Positions 10,823 through 19,329 of a stretch of DNA of 64,000 bases are shown here, in pieces. Position numbers and translations under genes: made by a program. The stretch is taken from assembly GCF_030683065.1 (NCBI RefSeq), contig NZ_JAUXMX010000047.1:1-64000 (forward strand). Reading direction: 5' to 3'. Below the pieces are notes generated by a model. The model was not told where the DNA came from. It saw only the letters and a list, made by a program, of their open reading frames with translations, and did not search any database. Position 1 is the first letter of the stretch, and the number at the start of each line of letters is the position of its first letter. This stretch comes from Pseudomonas sp. Lineage in GTDB: Bacteria; Pseudomonadota; Gammaproteobacteria; Pseudomonadales; Pseudomonadaceae.

Positions 10823-10982
10823 GAGGCTGTCCGAGAACAGCGACCGTAGCGAGGGAAAGACCGGCTTGAGGCAGTTTTTGTGCTCTTTTGAGGCGAATAG
10901 TCGCTCTATTTAACGAAAAAGAGCACGAAAAATGACCAATCCGGCTTTTCCGCAGTAGGTCAGTCTGTTCTCGGACAGCCTC
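10823..10982. repeat. MITE-like element, copy 1 (18-bp inverted ends)
   Basis: A 160-bp noncoding block bounded by perfect 18-bp inverted repeats (GAGGCTGTCCGAGAACAG), starting at the base after the preceding stop codon. The centre holds a second palindrome (GTGCTCTTTT and AAAAGAGCAC). A diverged copy lies at 34991-35153 with the same internal landmarks (CGTAGCGAGGGA, GAGGCGAATAG, ATTTAACGAAAAAGAGCA). It encodes no protein, so it would depend on a transposase elsewhere. Confidence 0.75.
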
Positions 10983-11074
10983 ATAGGCCCAGCACAAGGC
11001 AAATAAAGCCGCGACGGGCAAAGCGCGCCGCGGCCCCCTATACTGCCAAAAAACCCACAACGGACGTCCTGCTC

Positions 11075-11419
11075 ATGAGCCAACCCTGCCAACTCGATAG
11101 CCCGCTCTATCAGCTGCTACATAATGAGAACATCCGTGGCTTCAACGCCCAGAAACCCAAGGATGGAGAGATAGACCTGCGCAATGGCGACTTTCGCGGC
11201 CTTGACTTGCGGGCGATCGACGCCGAGCGCATCAATTTCAGCGGCGCATATTTTCGTGGCACGGATTTGCGCGGACTTGACCTGCGCCAAGCACTACTTG
11301 AAGGCGCCAGCCTGGCCCATGCGCAGATCTCCGGAACCTACTTCCCCGCTGAATTGAGTGCCGACGAAATACTCATGTCGGTCAACTTCGGTACGCGCCT
11401 GCGCTACCGTACGCGGTAA
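11075..11419 (+). CDS. Pentapeptide-repeat protein
   Basis: 114 aa, cytosolic. Residues about 30-95 follow the A(D/N)LXX pentapeptide pattern (IDLRNGDFRGLDLRAIDAERINFSGAYFRGTDLRGLDLRQALLEGASL), which folds as a right-handed quadrilateral beta-helix. There are too few coils for a Qnr-like DNA mimic, and the function is unknown. It is a single-gene unit between the repeat element and a gene-poor stretch. Confidence 0.82.
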   Translation: MSQPCQLDSPLYQLLHNENIRGFNAQKPKDGEIDLRNGDFRGLDLRAIDAERINFSGAYFRGTDLRGLDLRQALLEGASLAHAQISGTYFPAELSADEILMSVNFGTRLRYRTR

Positions 11420-12156
11420 GTCTGAGCGAAACTGCCCAACTGTTCAGCGCCTGTGCGGGCACCCACGGCAGTTTCTGCTCACATTGACCTCAGCTTCTAC
11501 TCAGCCGACTGACCGCAGCCCTAACGAAAACTGGCCGCAAACATAGCCTGCGATAATGGCAAGGCGAAAATGTCCTTGCCCCAACACTTTTTACCGAGCT
11601 CCAGCCTACGCCCTGCATACAGCCATGCAGCCATGCAGCCAACAGGCATCTCCTGCTCGCCGTAACCGCCGAAGCACATCCGCGGCCCAATGCCCGTCTC
11701 GATTTAATCGGTGCCACCCAGGCCTTGCATTGGCTCGTCCGCCAGGCGCCTTTCATAGAAGTCTTGCGCCTGCTCAAGGTTTGGCGACTGGCGTTAGGGT
11801 TTGATACGGATAGACAGCCCTCGGGTGGACTGAAGAGCATTTTCACTGGGCATCCTTGATGGTTATAGATCACCTGAACGCACCAGTATCGACACCAGCC
11901 ACCGTGATCTTCAGTCACCCCCTCACCGACGGTCGCCATCGGGACACACTGGTATTGCCCGCAGCTAACGGCTACCCGCGCACGTGGGCTGGCAGCGCCA
12001 GCAGTACCTGATCTGGGCACTAATTGGGGCCTGCACTGCACGGGTGCCGGAGCGATAGCAAACAGCCACGTTTTATTCACTGGCCGCTACACTCAATGAC
12101 AGGTATCGCGCTATGAGCGCTCTATCAACGATTCACAGACAGCGCAAGGAGGCTCA
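11420..12156. other. 737-bp stretch without an intact gene; possible decayed coding DNA
   Basis: No convincing intact gene. On the plus strand a frame is open from 11557 to a TGA at 11857-11859 with protein-like composition (RHLLLAVTAEAHPRPNARLD, then WLVRQAPFIEVLRLLKVWRL) but no credible start. Another short frame follows at about 11900-12010 (IFSHPLTDGRHRDTLVLPA). This could be an old pseudogene, but I do not recognise a family. A CAGCCATG direct repeat lies at 11620-11638. The 196-aa minus-strand ORF of the track looks like a shadow. Confidence 0.3.
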
Positions 12157-12429
12157 ATGAATGACGAATTGCAACACTTGAAGAACCTTGGCAAAACATC
12201 AGCTCAGTGGTTACATGCCGTCGGCATTCACAGCGCTAATGACCTGCGCCGGCTGGGCGCTGTCGATGCCTATCGCGCCGTGCGTGCGCGTGGCTTTCGC
12301 GCCTCAAAGGTATTGCTCTACGCCATTGAGGGCGCCCTGCTTGATGTGCACTGGAGCGAACTACCGCCAGCCCACAAAGCCGAGTTGAATGGCCAGCTCG
12401 ACGCGTGTCCTGCGCACAACAAGCGCTAG
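12157..12429 (+). CDS. TfoX/Sxy C-terminal domain protein
   Basis: 90 aa matching only the C-terminal, helix-hairpin-helix-like TfoX domain: LKNLGKTSAQWLHAVGIHSANDLRRLGAVDAYRAVRARGFRASKVLLYAIEGALLDVHW. Full TfoX/Sxy competence regulators also have an N-terminal domain, which is absent here; stand-alone versions are common in pseudomonads and are uncharacterised. A strong AAGGAGG lies 5 nt before the ATG. Confidence 0.85.
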   Translation: MNDELQHLKNLGKTSAQWLHAVGIHSANDLRRLGAVDAYRAVRARGFRASKVLLYAIEGALLDVHWSELPPAHKAELNGQLDACPAHNKR

Positions 12430-12535
12430 CTCACAACCTGTACACGCCAGGATGTACCTGATGCTTGGCAACGCTTATTGTCTCGTTTATATACGTACGC
12501 TTTAGCCAGACCAGCCAGCTCAAGGAACTGCACAC

Positions 12536-13333
12536 ATGTATCTACTCGGGGAGCAACCAGCTTACGCCGACCAGCTGATCAACCGACTACAAAGCATCCC
12601 CGCTCAATTACTGGAAGGCCTGGCACCTTGCGGAGATACCTTACAACTAACGCGAGTCGAAGATCTGGCTCAAGAGCTGCCGGCAAACCAGTTGTTCATC
12701 ATCGAGAATGGCTTGCTGCACGCCTTGGTTGACGAACGCCCGCTGTTCTATTTGCAAGAGGGTGACTTGGTTGGACTGCGCCAGGGCATCGACCTGCCCA
12801 GCTGCCGTTATAGCAGCGAGGAGCCACTCAGCCTGACCCCTTACTCGCGCAGTGAGGTGTTCAAACACATCTATGTCAGCGAGCCGCGCCAAGAGCTGTT
12901 CATTCAGTACCTGATCGGCCATACCGCTCTGCTCTCCGACGCGTTGGCGCGCCTCAAGCAACCGGAAATCCGTCCCGCGACCGGTTTTCAGCACTTCGCC
13001 GCAGGTGAAGAACTGATCCACCAAGGCGACGCGGCTGATCATGTATTCATCATCATCGAAGGCCATGCGACGGCCTATGTCGACGGGCACAAGGTCGGAG
13101 ACGTACAAAAAGACGAGATCTTCGGTGCCATGGCCGTATTCACCCGCGAGAAACGCAGCGCCACCGTACTGGCCAGCGAACCGTGCACGGTGATGGTAAT
13201 TCCCAAGGAGCAATTCCTCAGCCTGATGCAGAGCAATCCGCGTATCGCCCACAGCCTGATTGAGAGCATGGCGCGCAGGATCGACCTGCTTAACAAGGAA
13301 GTGACCCAACTGCGCCTGCCAGCAACCGCCTGA
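12536..13333 (+). CDS. cbpA: Cyclic nucleotide-binding protein (CbpA-like)
   Basis: 265 aa. The C-terminal half is a cyclic-nucleotide-binding domain (FAAGEELIHQGDAADHVFIIIEGHATAYVDG ... IFGAMAVFTREKRSATVLASE), and the N-terminal half is a degenerate second cNMP-like or adaptor domain. There is no DNA-binding helix-turn-helix, so it is not a Crp-type regulator. In P. aeruginosa the cAMP-binding protein CbpA lies directly before the PrrF sRNA genes, and the same arrangement is seen here. The symbol rests on that synteny plus the domain. Confidence 0.75.
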   Translation: MYLLGEQPAYADQLINRLQSIPAQLLEGLAPCGDTLQLTRVEDLAQELPANQLFIIENGLLHALVDERPLFYLQEGDLVGLRQGIDLPSCRYSSEEPLSLTPYSRSEVFKHIYVSEPRQELFIQYLIGHTALLSDALARLKQPEIRPATGFQHFAAGEELIHQGDAADHVFIIIEGHATAYVDGHKVGDVQKDEIFGAMAVFTREKRSATVLASEPCTVMVIPKEQFLSLMQSNPRIAHSLIESMARRIDLLNKEVTQLRLPATA

Positions 13334-13355
13334 CGGAGCCTCGTGCGCCACTCTC

Positions 13356-13390
13356 GCAAACCCGGCCATCTGCCGGGTTTGCTGTTTTCA
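13356..13390 (+). terminator. cbpA terminator
   Basis: GCAAACCCGGC and its complement GCCGGGTTTGC form an 11-bp stem with a 5-nt loop followed by TGTTTT, 23 bp after the cbpA stop. Confidence 0.8.
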
Positions 13391-13432
13391 GCTCACCGTG
13401 GCGACGCACTGCAATTATTTTTGCCAAGATGA

Positions 13433-13466
13433 TTGACATGCAAATGATAATCGATATTATTAGCAA
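13433..13466 (+). promoter_or_regulatory. Fur-box promoter of PrrF
   Basis: TTGACA, a 16-bp spacer and TATTAT form a near-consensus sigma-70 promoter. The spacer and -10 contain AATGATAATCGATATTAT, which matches most of the 19-bp Fur consensus. Fur with iron bound would block RNA polymerase, so the sRNA should be made when iron is scarce. Confidence 0.85.
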
Positions 13467-13580
13467 CAGCCGGTCGCGAGATCGGCGGGTAAGCTTAAGA
13501 GACCTTCAGTCGGCCTCTTCAGATTATCTCCTCATCAGGCTAATCACGGTTTTGACCCGGCTCTTGCCGGGTCTTTTTTT
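13467..13580 (+). ncRNA. prrF: PrrF iron-responsive small RNA
   Basis: About 114 nt. It contains the conserved PrrF core (GGTCGCGAGATC, then GGCCTCTTCAGATTATCTCC and TCATCAGGCTAATCACGG) and ends in the GACCCGG/CCGGGTC stem with seven Ts. PrrF base-pairs through Hfq with mRNAs of iron-rich, non-essential proteins to spare iron. P. aeruginosa has two tandem copies and the haem-responsive PrrH. Here only one copy is present, as in other pseudomonads, where the second lies elsewhere. The 5' end is estimated from the promoter. Confidence 0.9.
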
Positions 13581-13701
13581 GTCTGGCAAAAAGTGCTCGC
13601 GCTGTTTCGCCGCGGCATGGCAGAAAGACACGTCATGCCAACGACCCTTAGGCCGCACGCAGCCAACGTGGCCCGACCAACGTGGTACGAGCCTACCTGC
13701 G

Positions 13702-15846
13702 TTAGTACTCGAGCTTGGCGTAGAGCGTCTTGCGTGACGCCTCGCGTGCCTGCTTGAGCGTGTGAATCCCCCGCTCGGCGAGTAAGGGAATCAGCTTAAG
13801 GAACACCTCACCCGTAACCATCGCATCGCCCAGTGCGGTATGCCGGCCAACTACGTGCACCCCGAGGCGAGCGGCGATCTGCTCCAGTCGATGATCGTCA
13901 GCCGCGTGCCCCGGATGCACCAGAGCCGACAACAGCAGGGTATCGAGTACAGGCTGGATGAAGCGGATGCCGGTCTGCGCCTCCTTGAGTTGCAGGAAGC
14001 GCATGTCGAAGGCGGCATTGTGAGCGACTAGCACCGTATCTTCGGCAAAGCGCTGAAACAACGGCAGCACCTCGCCGATGCTCGGCTGCCCCGCCAGCAT
14101 TTGTCGTGATAGGCCATGCACCTGCTGTGATTCGCGCGGGATTGGCCGGTGCGGGTCAATCAGTTGCTCGAAGCATTCCTGCATCAGCAGCCTACTGTTA
14201 ACGATGCGCGCTGCACCAATCGAGATGATTTCGTCACCCTCAGAAGGCGACAGCCCGGTCGTCTCGGTGTCGAACACGGTATAGGCCAAATCGCTCAACA
14301 GCCGCTCATCGAGCTCCGGGGTTTGCCCCGGCTGGCTGAACAGATCGAAGTCGTAATACACCGGCCGCCCCTGAACCCTGGAAGGGAGCGGCGCCTGTGT
14401 TTGCGGCTGGCTGACCGGCAACTGCAGATACAGACGATTGTCGCCGACAAGCGCACTGGCCTGGCACCAGAGTTCGCCGCCATGCCGCTCCAGCACCTCC
14501 TTGAGCGTGGATGCAGCGGCATCCTCTTCGGCCAGCGGACTGCATGGGCGCTGCTCCCACTCATGCAACTGCTGCGAGTCGAGTGCTGCCCCGCTCCAAC
14601 ACAGGGCCAAGCGCACAAAACGGCCTTCGACGGCCAACTCGAATTGCACCTCACGAATACCCAGTGTGGCCACCATGGCGCCCATCAGTTGGGTCAATGC
14701 CTGCACCAGGGAATAGCTGTCCAAACTCAACCAAAGCGACTCATTGCCGCCCTCATAGCGGGCGACAACCCCAAGCGTGGCGGCAAAGTTACGCTGCAAG
14801 GCAAGCAGCAGGTCGGTCGCCAGCATGTCTTCCAGCGGCCACTGCGGGTGCAGCAGATCGGCATGCTGGCTCAGCGTCTGCTCAAGGTGCCGGGAAAGTC
14901 GCTGCGCTTCGTCACTGATAACCTGGCCAAAGCGTTGACGGCGTTCGGCATCCATCTCCGGGTATTGCTGCACGGTCTCCGCGGCCGCACGGATATTGCC
15001 CAAGGCCGCCCGAGTACCTTCGGTCAGTTGCTGCAACAGTGCATCGCGACGGCTGTTGAGTTCGACCGAGCGGGTGATGTCATCGAGGATCAGGACGAAT
15101 CCGATCAGTTCACCATGCTGATCCAGCACCGGTGCCATCTGCGCCCGCAGCAGATGAGTACCTCGTGCCGTGACGAAATGCGCTATCGGGCTGGTACTTT
15201 CCTGCTGCAGACGCTGCCTGACCCGCTCCAGGGCATGCACGATCAGGCGCTGATCGAGAATGCCGAAGATCGAGCGGCCCAAGCCCACCGGCGCACCGGC
15301 CGGACCAGCAGCATCCGGTTCGAGTAACAGGCTGGCACTGCTGTTATAGAGCAGAATGCGCCCCTCGCGATTACACACCAGCACGCTTTGTTCGAGTTCC
15401 GACATCAGCGCGGCCAGGCGATTCTTTTCCTGCTCGAGACGCGCATTGGCTTCCTCAACGCGCACTGCGACCTCACGCTGCAGTGCGCAATGCGCCTCGG
15501 CAAAGGCATTCAGGGCCGCGCCCAGCCGACGCATGTCGCGGCTACCCGTGAGGGCCACACGGTGCGCGGGATTGACCCGGCGAATGATGTCGATCTCCTC
15601 GCTCAGGCGGATCACCACCTCTGGGTAGGCCGCCAGCCACAGGCGCAGGAGCACGCCGAACGGGAGCAGCAGAAACCCGGAAAGCACCACCAGCAGCGCA
15701 CCACGCCCGGCCATCAAGGCGAGCACGGCGGCACGCTCCTCGCGGCTCAAGTCAGCCCATAACAGGCTACCTGCGAGCGCCAGCAAACTGCCAAGCAACA
15801 GGCTGAGGATGACCAGCCAGAAGGCGAAACGCAGACGTGGACTCAT
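13702..15846 (-). CDS. Membrane PAS/kinase-like protein fused to a DEDDh 3'-5' exonuclease
   Basis: 714 aa. Two transmembrane helices (about 8-31 and 48-70), a HAMP-like/coiled segment, a PAS domain (SVLVCNREGRILLYNSSASLLLE to FVLILDDITRS), then a region laid out like a histidine kinase dimerisation/ATPase domain but without a clear phospho-acceptor His or G boxes. From residue about 520 there is a DnaQ-type exonuclease: FDTETTG (D526), VAHNAAFDMRFL and HTALGDAM supply the DEDDh residues. It ends a four-gene operon, 3 bp after the receiver gene. Sensory control of a nuclease or RNase activity is inference. Confidence 0.85.
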   Translation of the reverse strand: MSPRLRFAFWLVILSLLLGSLLALAGSLLWADLSREERAAVLALMAGRGALLVVLSGFLLLPFGVLLRLWLAAYPEVVIRLSEEIDIIRRVNPAHRVALTGSRDMRRLGAALNAFAEAHCALQREVAVRVEEANARLEQEKNRLAALMSELEQSVLVCNREGRILLYNSSASLLLEPDAAGPAGAPVGLGRSIFGILDQRLIVHALERVRQRLQQESTSPIAHFVTARGTHLLRAQMAPVLDQHGELIGFVLILDDITRSVELNSRRDALLQQLTEGTRAALGNIRAAAETVQQYPEMDAERRQRFGQVISDEAQRLSRHLEQTLSQHADLLHPQWPLEDMLATDLLLALQRNFAATLGVVARYEGGNESLWLSLDSYSLVQALTQLMGAMVATLGIREVQFELAVEGRFVRLALCWSGAALDSQQLHEWEQRPCSPLAEEDAAASTLKEVLERHGGELWCQASALVGDNRLYLQLPVSQPQTQAPLPSRVQGRPVYYDFDLFSQPGQTPELDERLLSDLAYTVFDTETTGLSPSEGDEIISIGAARIVNSRLLMQECFEQLIDPHRPIPRESQQVHGLSRQMLAGQPSIGEVLPLFQRFAEDTVLVAHNAAFDMRFLQLKEAQTGIRFIQPVLDTLLLSALVHPGHAADDHRLEQIAARLGVHVVGRHTALGDAMVTGEVFLKLIPLLAERGIHTLKQAREASRKTLYAKLEY

Positions 15847-15849
15847 GGG

Positions 15850-16221
15850 CTATTCAACCGCCAATTGCGCGCCGATCTGTGCCAGCAATGCCTGGGTCGA
15901 GAACGGCTTGGTGATGTAGGCGTTGGCGCCCAGGGCCAGGCCCTTACTGATCTCGACCTCGCGGCCCTTGGCCGTCAGCATGACGACACGTATATGCTGC
16001 CACTGCGGATTCTCGCGAATCTTCTGGCACACGTCGAAACCGCTCAGGCGTGGCATCATCACATCGAGCAGCACCAGGTCTGGCGGCTTGCGCTGGATGG
16101 CCTCCAGAGCCTCCTGACCGTCGTGCGCGACCATCACCTGGTAGCCGGCCTGTTCAAGCAAAAATTCCAGTGAGATGACGATATTCGGTTCGTCGTCGGC
16201 GATTAATACGGTTTTACTCAT
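15850..16221 (-). CDS. Stand-alone response-regulator receiver
   Basis: 123 aa with only a CheY-like receiver domain: acidic pair DDEP at 9-12, phospho-acceptor D53 (LVLLDVMMP), Thr in VVMLTAKG and Lys in YITKPF. It has no output domain. The true start is [10 protein letters not shown], not the 36-codon extension in the track; its ATGA overlaps the stop of the upstream SLC5-kinase gene by 4 bp, so the two are coupled and are almost certainly partners. Confidence 0.88.
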   Translation of the reverse strand: MSKTVLIADDEPNIVISLEFLLEQAGYQVMVAHDGQEALEAIQRKPPDLVLLDVMMPRLSGFDVCQKIRENPQWQHIRVVMLTAKGREVEISKGLALGANAYITKPFSTQALLAQIGAQLAVE

Positions 16222-18992
16222 ACTCCATACTCCGTTTCGCGGCCTGCGTCTGACGCGGCCGCATTCGCCTGCCCCAAGGGCAGGGTAAAGGAAAAGGTTG
16301 CACCCTGTCCGCGCACACTCTGGACCCACAGGCGGCCACCGAAGTGCTCGATGATCTGCCGGCTGATTGGCAGTCCCAGGCCCGTGCCTTGCGGCTTCTC
16401 GGTGAGGTTGTCGCCAGCCTGGCGAAACTTCTCGAAGATGGTCTGCTGATCGGCTGGGTCGATCCCGCAGCCGTTATCACGTACATCCACCTGCAATGCT
16501 TCGGGCAGCACCTGCACGGCGATGCCGATGCGCCCCGCCTCGCGGTCGCAGAACTTCACCGCGTTAGAGATCAGGTTGAGCAGTACCTGCAGCAGGCGAT
16601 CGCGGTCGGCCAGTACCGGCGGAATCTGCGCCGGCAGGTCGAGGCGCAGTTCCACACCCTGTTCCTGCAACAGCTGACTGGTGGTGGCCAGGGCATCCTC
16701 GATCACCTCTTGCAGGTCGAGTGCGGCCGCGTGCCATTCGGCACGTCCCGACTCGAGTTTGGCCAGGTCCAGCACTTGGTTGATCATCCGCGTCAGGCGC
16801 TCACTCTCCTTGACGATGATGCCGACGAAACGCGCGCGCTGCGCAGGGTCCAGCTCGGGATTGTCGTGGAGAATCTCGGAGAAGGCGCGGATTGAGGTCA
16901 GCGGTGTGCGCAGTTCATGGGTCACCGTAGAGATGAAGTCATCCTTCAACAGGTCGAGCTCCTGCAGCCGCGCATTGGCCGCGCGCAGTTCGCCGGTGGC
17001 CGCCTCCAGTTCCTGTGACTGCTGCTCCAGGCGGCGACTGTAGGCAATCACCTGTGAGGCTTCGTCCAGAATGCCGAGTACCTCATCCATGCCGAGCGGC
17101 TCCTCCTGCACCACCGAGGCCAGCATCACCCGCGCCGAGGCGTTGCCAATCGCGCCCGCCAGTTGCTGCTCGGCGAAGTGCACCAGGGCAGCATCCGCCA
17201 CCAGCTCGCTACTCGATGCCAGGCCTTGCTGCTGGGCGTAGCCGGCGAATGCCTCGGCGGCCCGTACCGGCCCGAGGAAGCGCCCGACCAGCGCGATCAC
17301 CTCCGTTACCGAGGCACTGCCGCGCCACAAGCTGGAGCTACGCCCAGCGACCTTGAAGGCATCGACGAACAGCAGCGCCTGGGCATGCTCGCGACTGCTC
17401 TGCCGACTGAACAGCGACACGCCGACATAGGCGCCGAGGTTGGCCAACATACTCCAGAACAGCGAATGGCCGATCTCGTCCAGCCCCGCCAGACCGAACA
17501 GCGCCAGCGGCTTGAGCCAGGCGATGGCGAACGGCCCCTGCTCAATGAAACTCAGCGGCAACCAGCCGGACTTGGCGAACGCCGGCAACAGCAGGGTATA
17601 CAGCCACAACAGAAAGCCCAGCGACAGGCCAGCCAGAGCACCGGCGCGAGTGCCCTGCTTCCAGTACATGCCGCCGAGCAGCGCCGGGGCGAACTGCGCC
17701 ACTGCGGCGAACGACACCAGGCCGATCGAGACCAGCGCATAGGCCTCACCTGCCGCGCGGTAATACACATAGCCGAGCAGCATCAACAGCAGAATGGCGC
17801 CACGGCGAATGCCCAGCAGCAGCCCCGACAGATCCGTGCGCTGCGCCAGACCGAGGGCCTTCCAGCGCAGCAGCAGCGGCATCGCCAGGTCGTTGCAGAT
17901 CATCGTCGAGAGCGCAATGGTTTCGACGATGACCATGCCGGTGGCGGCTGACAGCCCGCCGATGAACACCAGCAGCGCCAACGCCTGTTGCTGATGGGCC
18001 ATGGGCAGGGTGAGAACGAAGGTGTCGGCATCCACTGTGCCGGCAGGGAAATGCATCAGGCCGGCGAAGGTGATCGGCAGGACGAAAATATTGATCGCCA
18101 GCAGGTACAGCGGAAACAACCAGATGGCCTTGGCCAGGTGGTTCTCGTTGACGTTCTCGACCACGCTGATCTGGAACTGACGCGGCAGAAACAGAATTGA
18201 CAGCATCGACAGAAAGATCAGCGAAGCCCAGGAGCCATAAGTCCCGGCCGGGCCGCCAAGGGTCAACAACTGGTCAATATCGGGCAAGCGCGCGGCCTGC
18301 TCGAATACGTCGGCGAAGCCATGGTAAAGACCGAAGGTGACATAAAGGCCGACCGCCAGAAAAGCCAGCAGCTTGACCAGCGACTCGAAGGCGATGGCCG
18401 CCACCATGCCTTCGTGGCGCTCGGTAGTGTCGAGGTGGCGGGTGCCAAACAGGATGGTGAAGATCGCCAGCAACAGCGCCACATAGAGCGCGGTGTCCTG
18501 CAGCGGACCGAGCGCCTCGCCCTGGTTTGGCATCTGGATCGCCGGGTACTGCCAGAGGATCAAAAAGCTGCTCGACACCGCCTTGAGCTGCAGGGCGATA
18601 TAGGGAATCACGCCGACCACGGCAATCAGCGTAACCAGGCCGCCGAGCAGCGCACTTTTACCGTAGCGCGCGGCGATGAAGTCGGCGATCGAGGTGATCC
18701 GATTGGCCTTGCTGATGCGGATCATCTTGCGCAGCACCAGCCAGAACAGTGCCGCCATCAGGGTTGGCCCGAGGTAGATCGGCAGAAAGCCAACCCCACT
18801 GGCCGCGGCACGGCCAACGCTGCCGTAAAAGGTCCAGGAGGTGGCGTACACCGCCAGCGACAGGGCATAGATATAAGGATTGGCGATGATCGAGCGGCCG
18901 GCATCGGCCCGTTTATCACCCCAGTAGGCGATCGCGAAGAGGATGCCCAAGTAGGCACAGGAGGTCAGCAGGATCAGGCCACCGAGCGGCAT
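16218..18992 (-). CDS. SLC5 (Na+/solute symporter)-histidine kinase hybrid
   Basis: 924 aa, inner membrane. The N-terminal half has about 13 transmembrane segments of the sodium:solute symporter family ([31 protein letters not shown], the same pattern as CbrA). A STAC-like linker follows, then a kinase core with H-box [11 protein letters not shown] (His692), N-box [19 protein letters not shown] and [12 protein letters not shown]. CrbS/MxtR-type kinases linked to acetate sensing share this architecture, but the solute here is unknown. It starts with GAGGAGG overlapping the stop of the small upstream gene. Confidence 0.88.
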   Translation of the reverse strand: MPLGGLILLTSCAYLGILFAIAYWGDKRADAGRSIIANPYIYALSLAVYATSWTFYGSVGRAAASGVGFLPIYLGPTLMAALFWLVLRKMIRISKANRITSIADFIAARYGKSALLGGLVTLIAVVGVIPYIALQLKAVSSSFLILWQYPAIQMPNQGEALGPLQDTALYVALLLAIFTILFGTRHLDTTERHEGMVAAIAFESLVKLLAFLAVGLYVTFGLYHGFADVFEQAARLPDIDQLLTLGGPAGTYGSWASLIFLSMLSILFLPRQFQISVVENVNENHLAKAIWLFPLYLLAINIFVLPITFAGLMHFPAGTVDADTFVLTLPMAHQQQALALLVFIGGLSAATGMVIVETIALSTMICNDLAMPLLLRWKALGLAQRTDLSGLLLGIRRGAILLLMLLGYVYYRAAGEAYALVSIGLVSFAAVAQFAPALLGGMYWKQGTRAGALAGLSLGFLLWLYTLLLPAFAKSGWLPLSFIEQGPFAIAWLKPLALFGLAGLDEIGHSLFWSMLANLGAYVGVSLFSRQSSREHAQALLFVDAFKVAGRSSSLWRGSASVTEVIALVGRFLGPVRAAEAFAGYAQQQGLASSSELVADAALVHFAEQQLAGAIGNASARVMLASVVQEEPLGMDEVLGILDEASQVIAYSRRLEQQSQELEAATGELRAANARLQELDLLKDDFISTVTHELRTPLTSIRAFSEILHDNPELDPAQRARFVGIIVKESERLTRMINQVLDLAKLESGRAEWHAAALDLQEVIEDALATTSQLLQEQGVELRLDLPAQIPPVLADRDRLLQVLLNLISNAVKFCDREAGRIGIAVQVLPEALQVDVRDNGCGIDPADQQTIFEKFRQAGDNLTEKPQGTGLGLPISRQIIEHFGGRLWVQSVRGQGATFSFTLPLGQANAAASDAGRETEYGV

Positions 18993-19005
18993 GGGCAGCG
19001 CCTCC

Positions 19006-19206
19006 TCATCGGTTCGAGCACTCGACGACCAAGATCATCGCCACGATCAGCAGCGCCCAGATCCCGAACAGATAGGCAAACAGCAGCGGAATACCAAACA
19101 CCTCGCCGCCGCTGTCGAAAAGCGCCAGCAAGGGATAGCTGAACAGCAAGCAGCCCAGCATGAACACAGCCACCAGCCGCTGTGCCCGCAGTGTGCGATT
19201 GGCCAT
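19006..19206 (-). CDS. Small two-helix membrane protein upstream of the SLC5-kinase
   Basis: 66 aa starting MANRTLRAQRLVAVF. Two hydrophobic helices (LVAVFMLGCLLFSYPLLALF and GIPLLFAYLFGIWALLIVAMILVV) are separated by a short loop. Small DUF485/DUF4212-like membrane proteins commonly precede SLC5 transporters (e.g. yjcH before actP), and this gene sits in the same place, 13 bp before the SLC5-kinase. I infer a symporter-associated subunit; the family match is not proven. Confidence 0.7.
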   Translation of the reverse strand: MANRTLRAQRLVAVFMLGCLLFSYPLLALFDSGGEVFGIPLLFAYLFGIWALLIVAMILVVECSNR

Positions 19207-19329
19207 AGCCCGAACCTCCTCGGCTAAGTGTGGCCGATTATTCGCTCGGCGCACTGCGCGACCATGGTAGGGGGCCAGGCAAGGATGGGTTTTAACGCAC
19301 CGCGACTAAATAAGCAGGAAGACCACCTG

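Noticed and set aside
11490-12080. 196-aa minus-strand ORF
   Set aside because: Cys- and Arg-rich random-looking composition, no domain; the plus strand of the same stretch looks more like decayed coding DNA.
13467-13580. Tandem prrF1-prrF2 and PrrH as in P. aeruginosa
   Set aside because: Only one PrrF core and one terminator are present; the sequence to 13701 has no second copy.
14149-15327. 392-aa plus-strand ORF
   Set aside because: Antisense to the sensor-exonuclease gene, whose reading frame shows intact PAS and DEDDh motifs.
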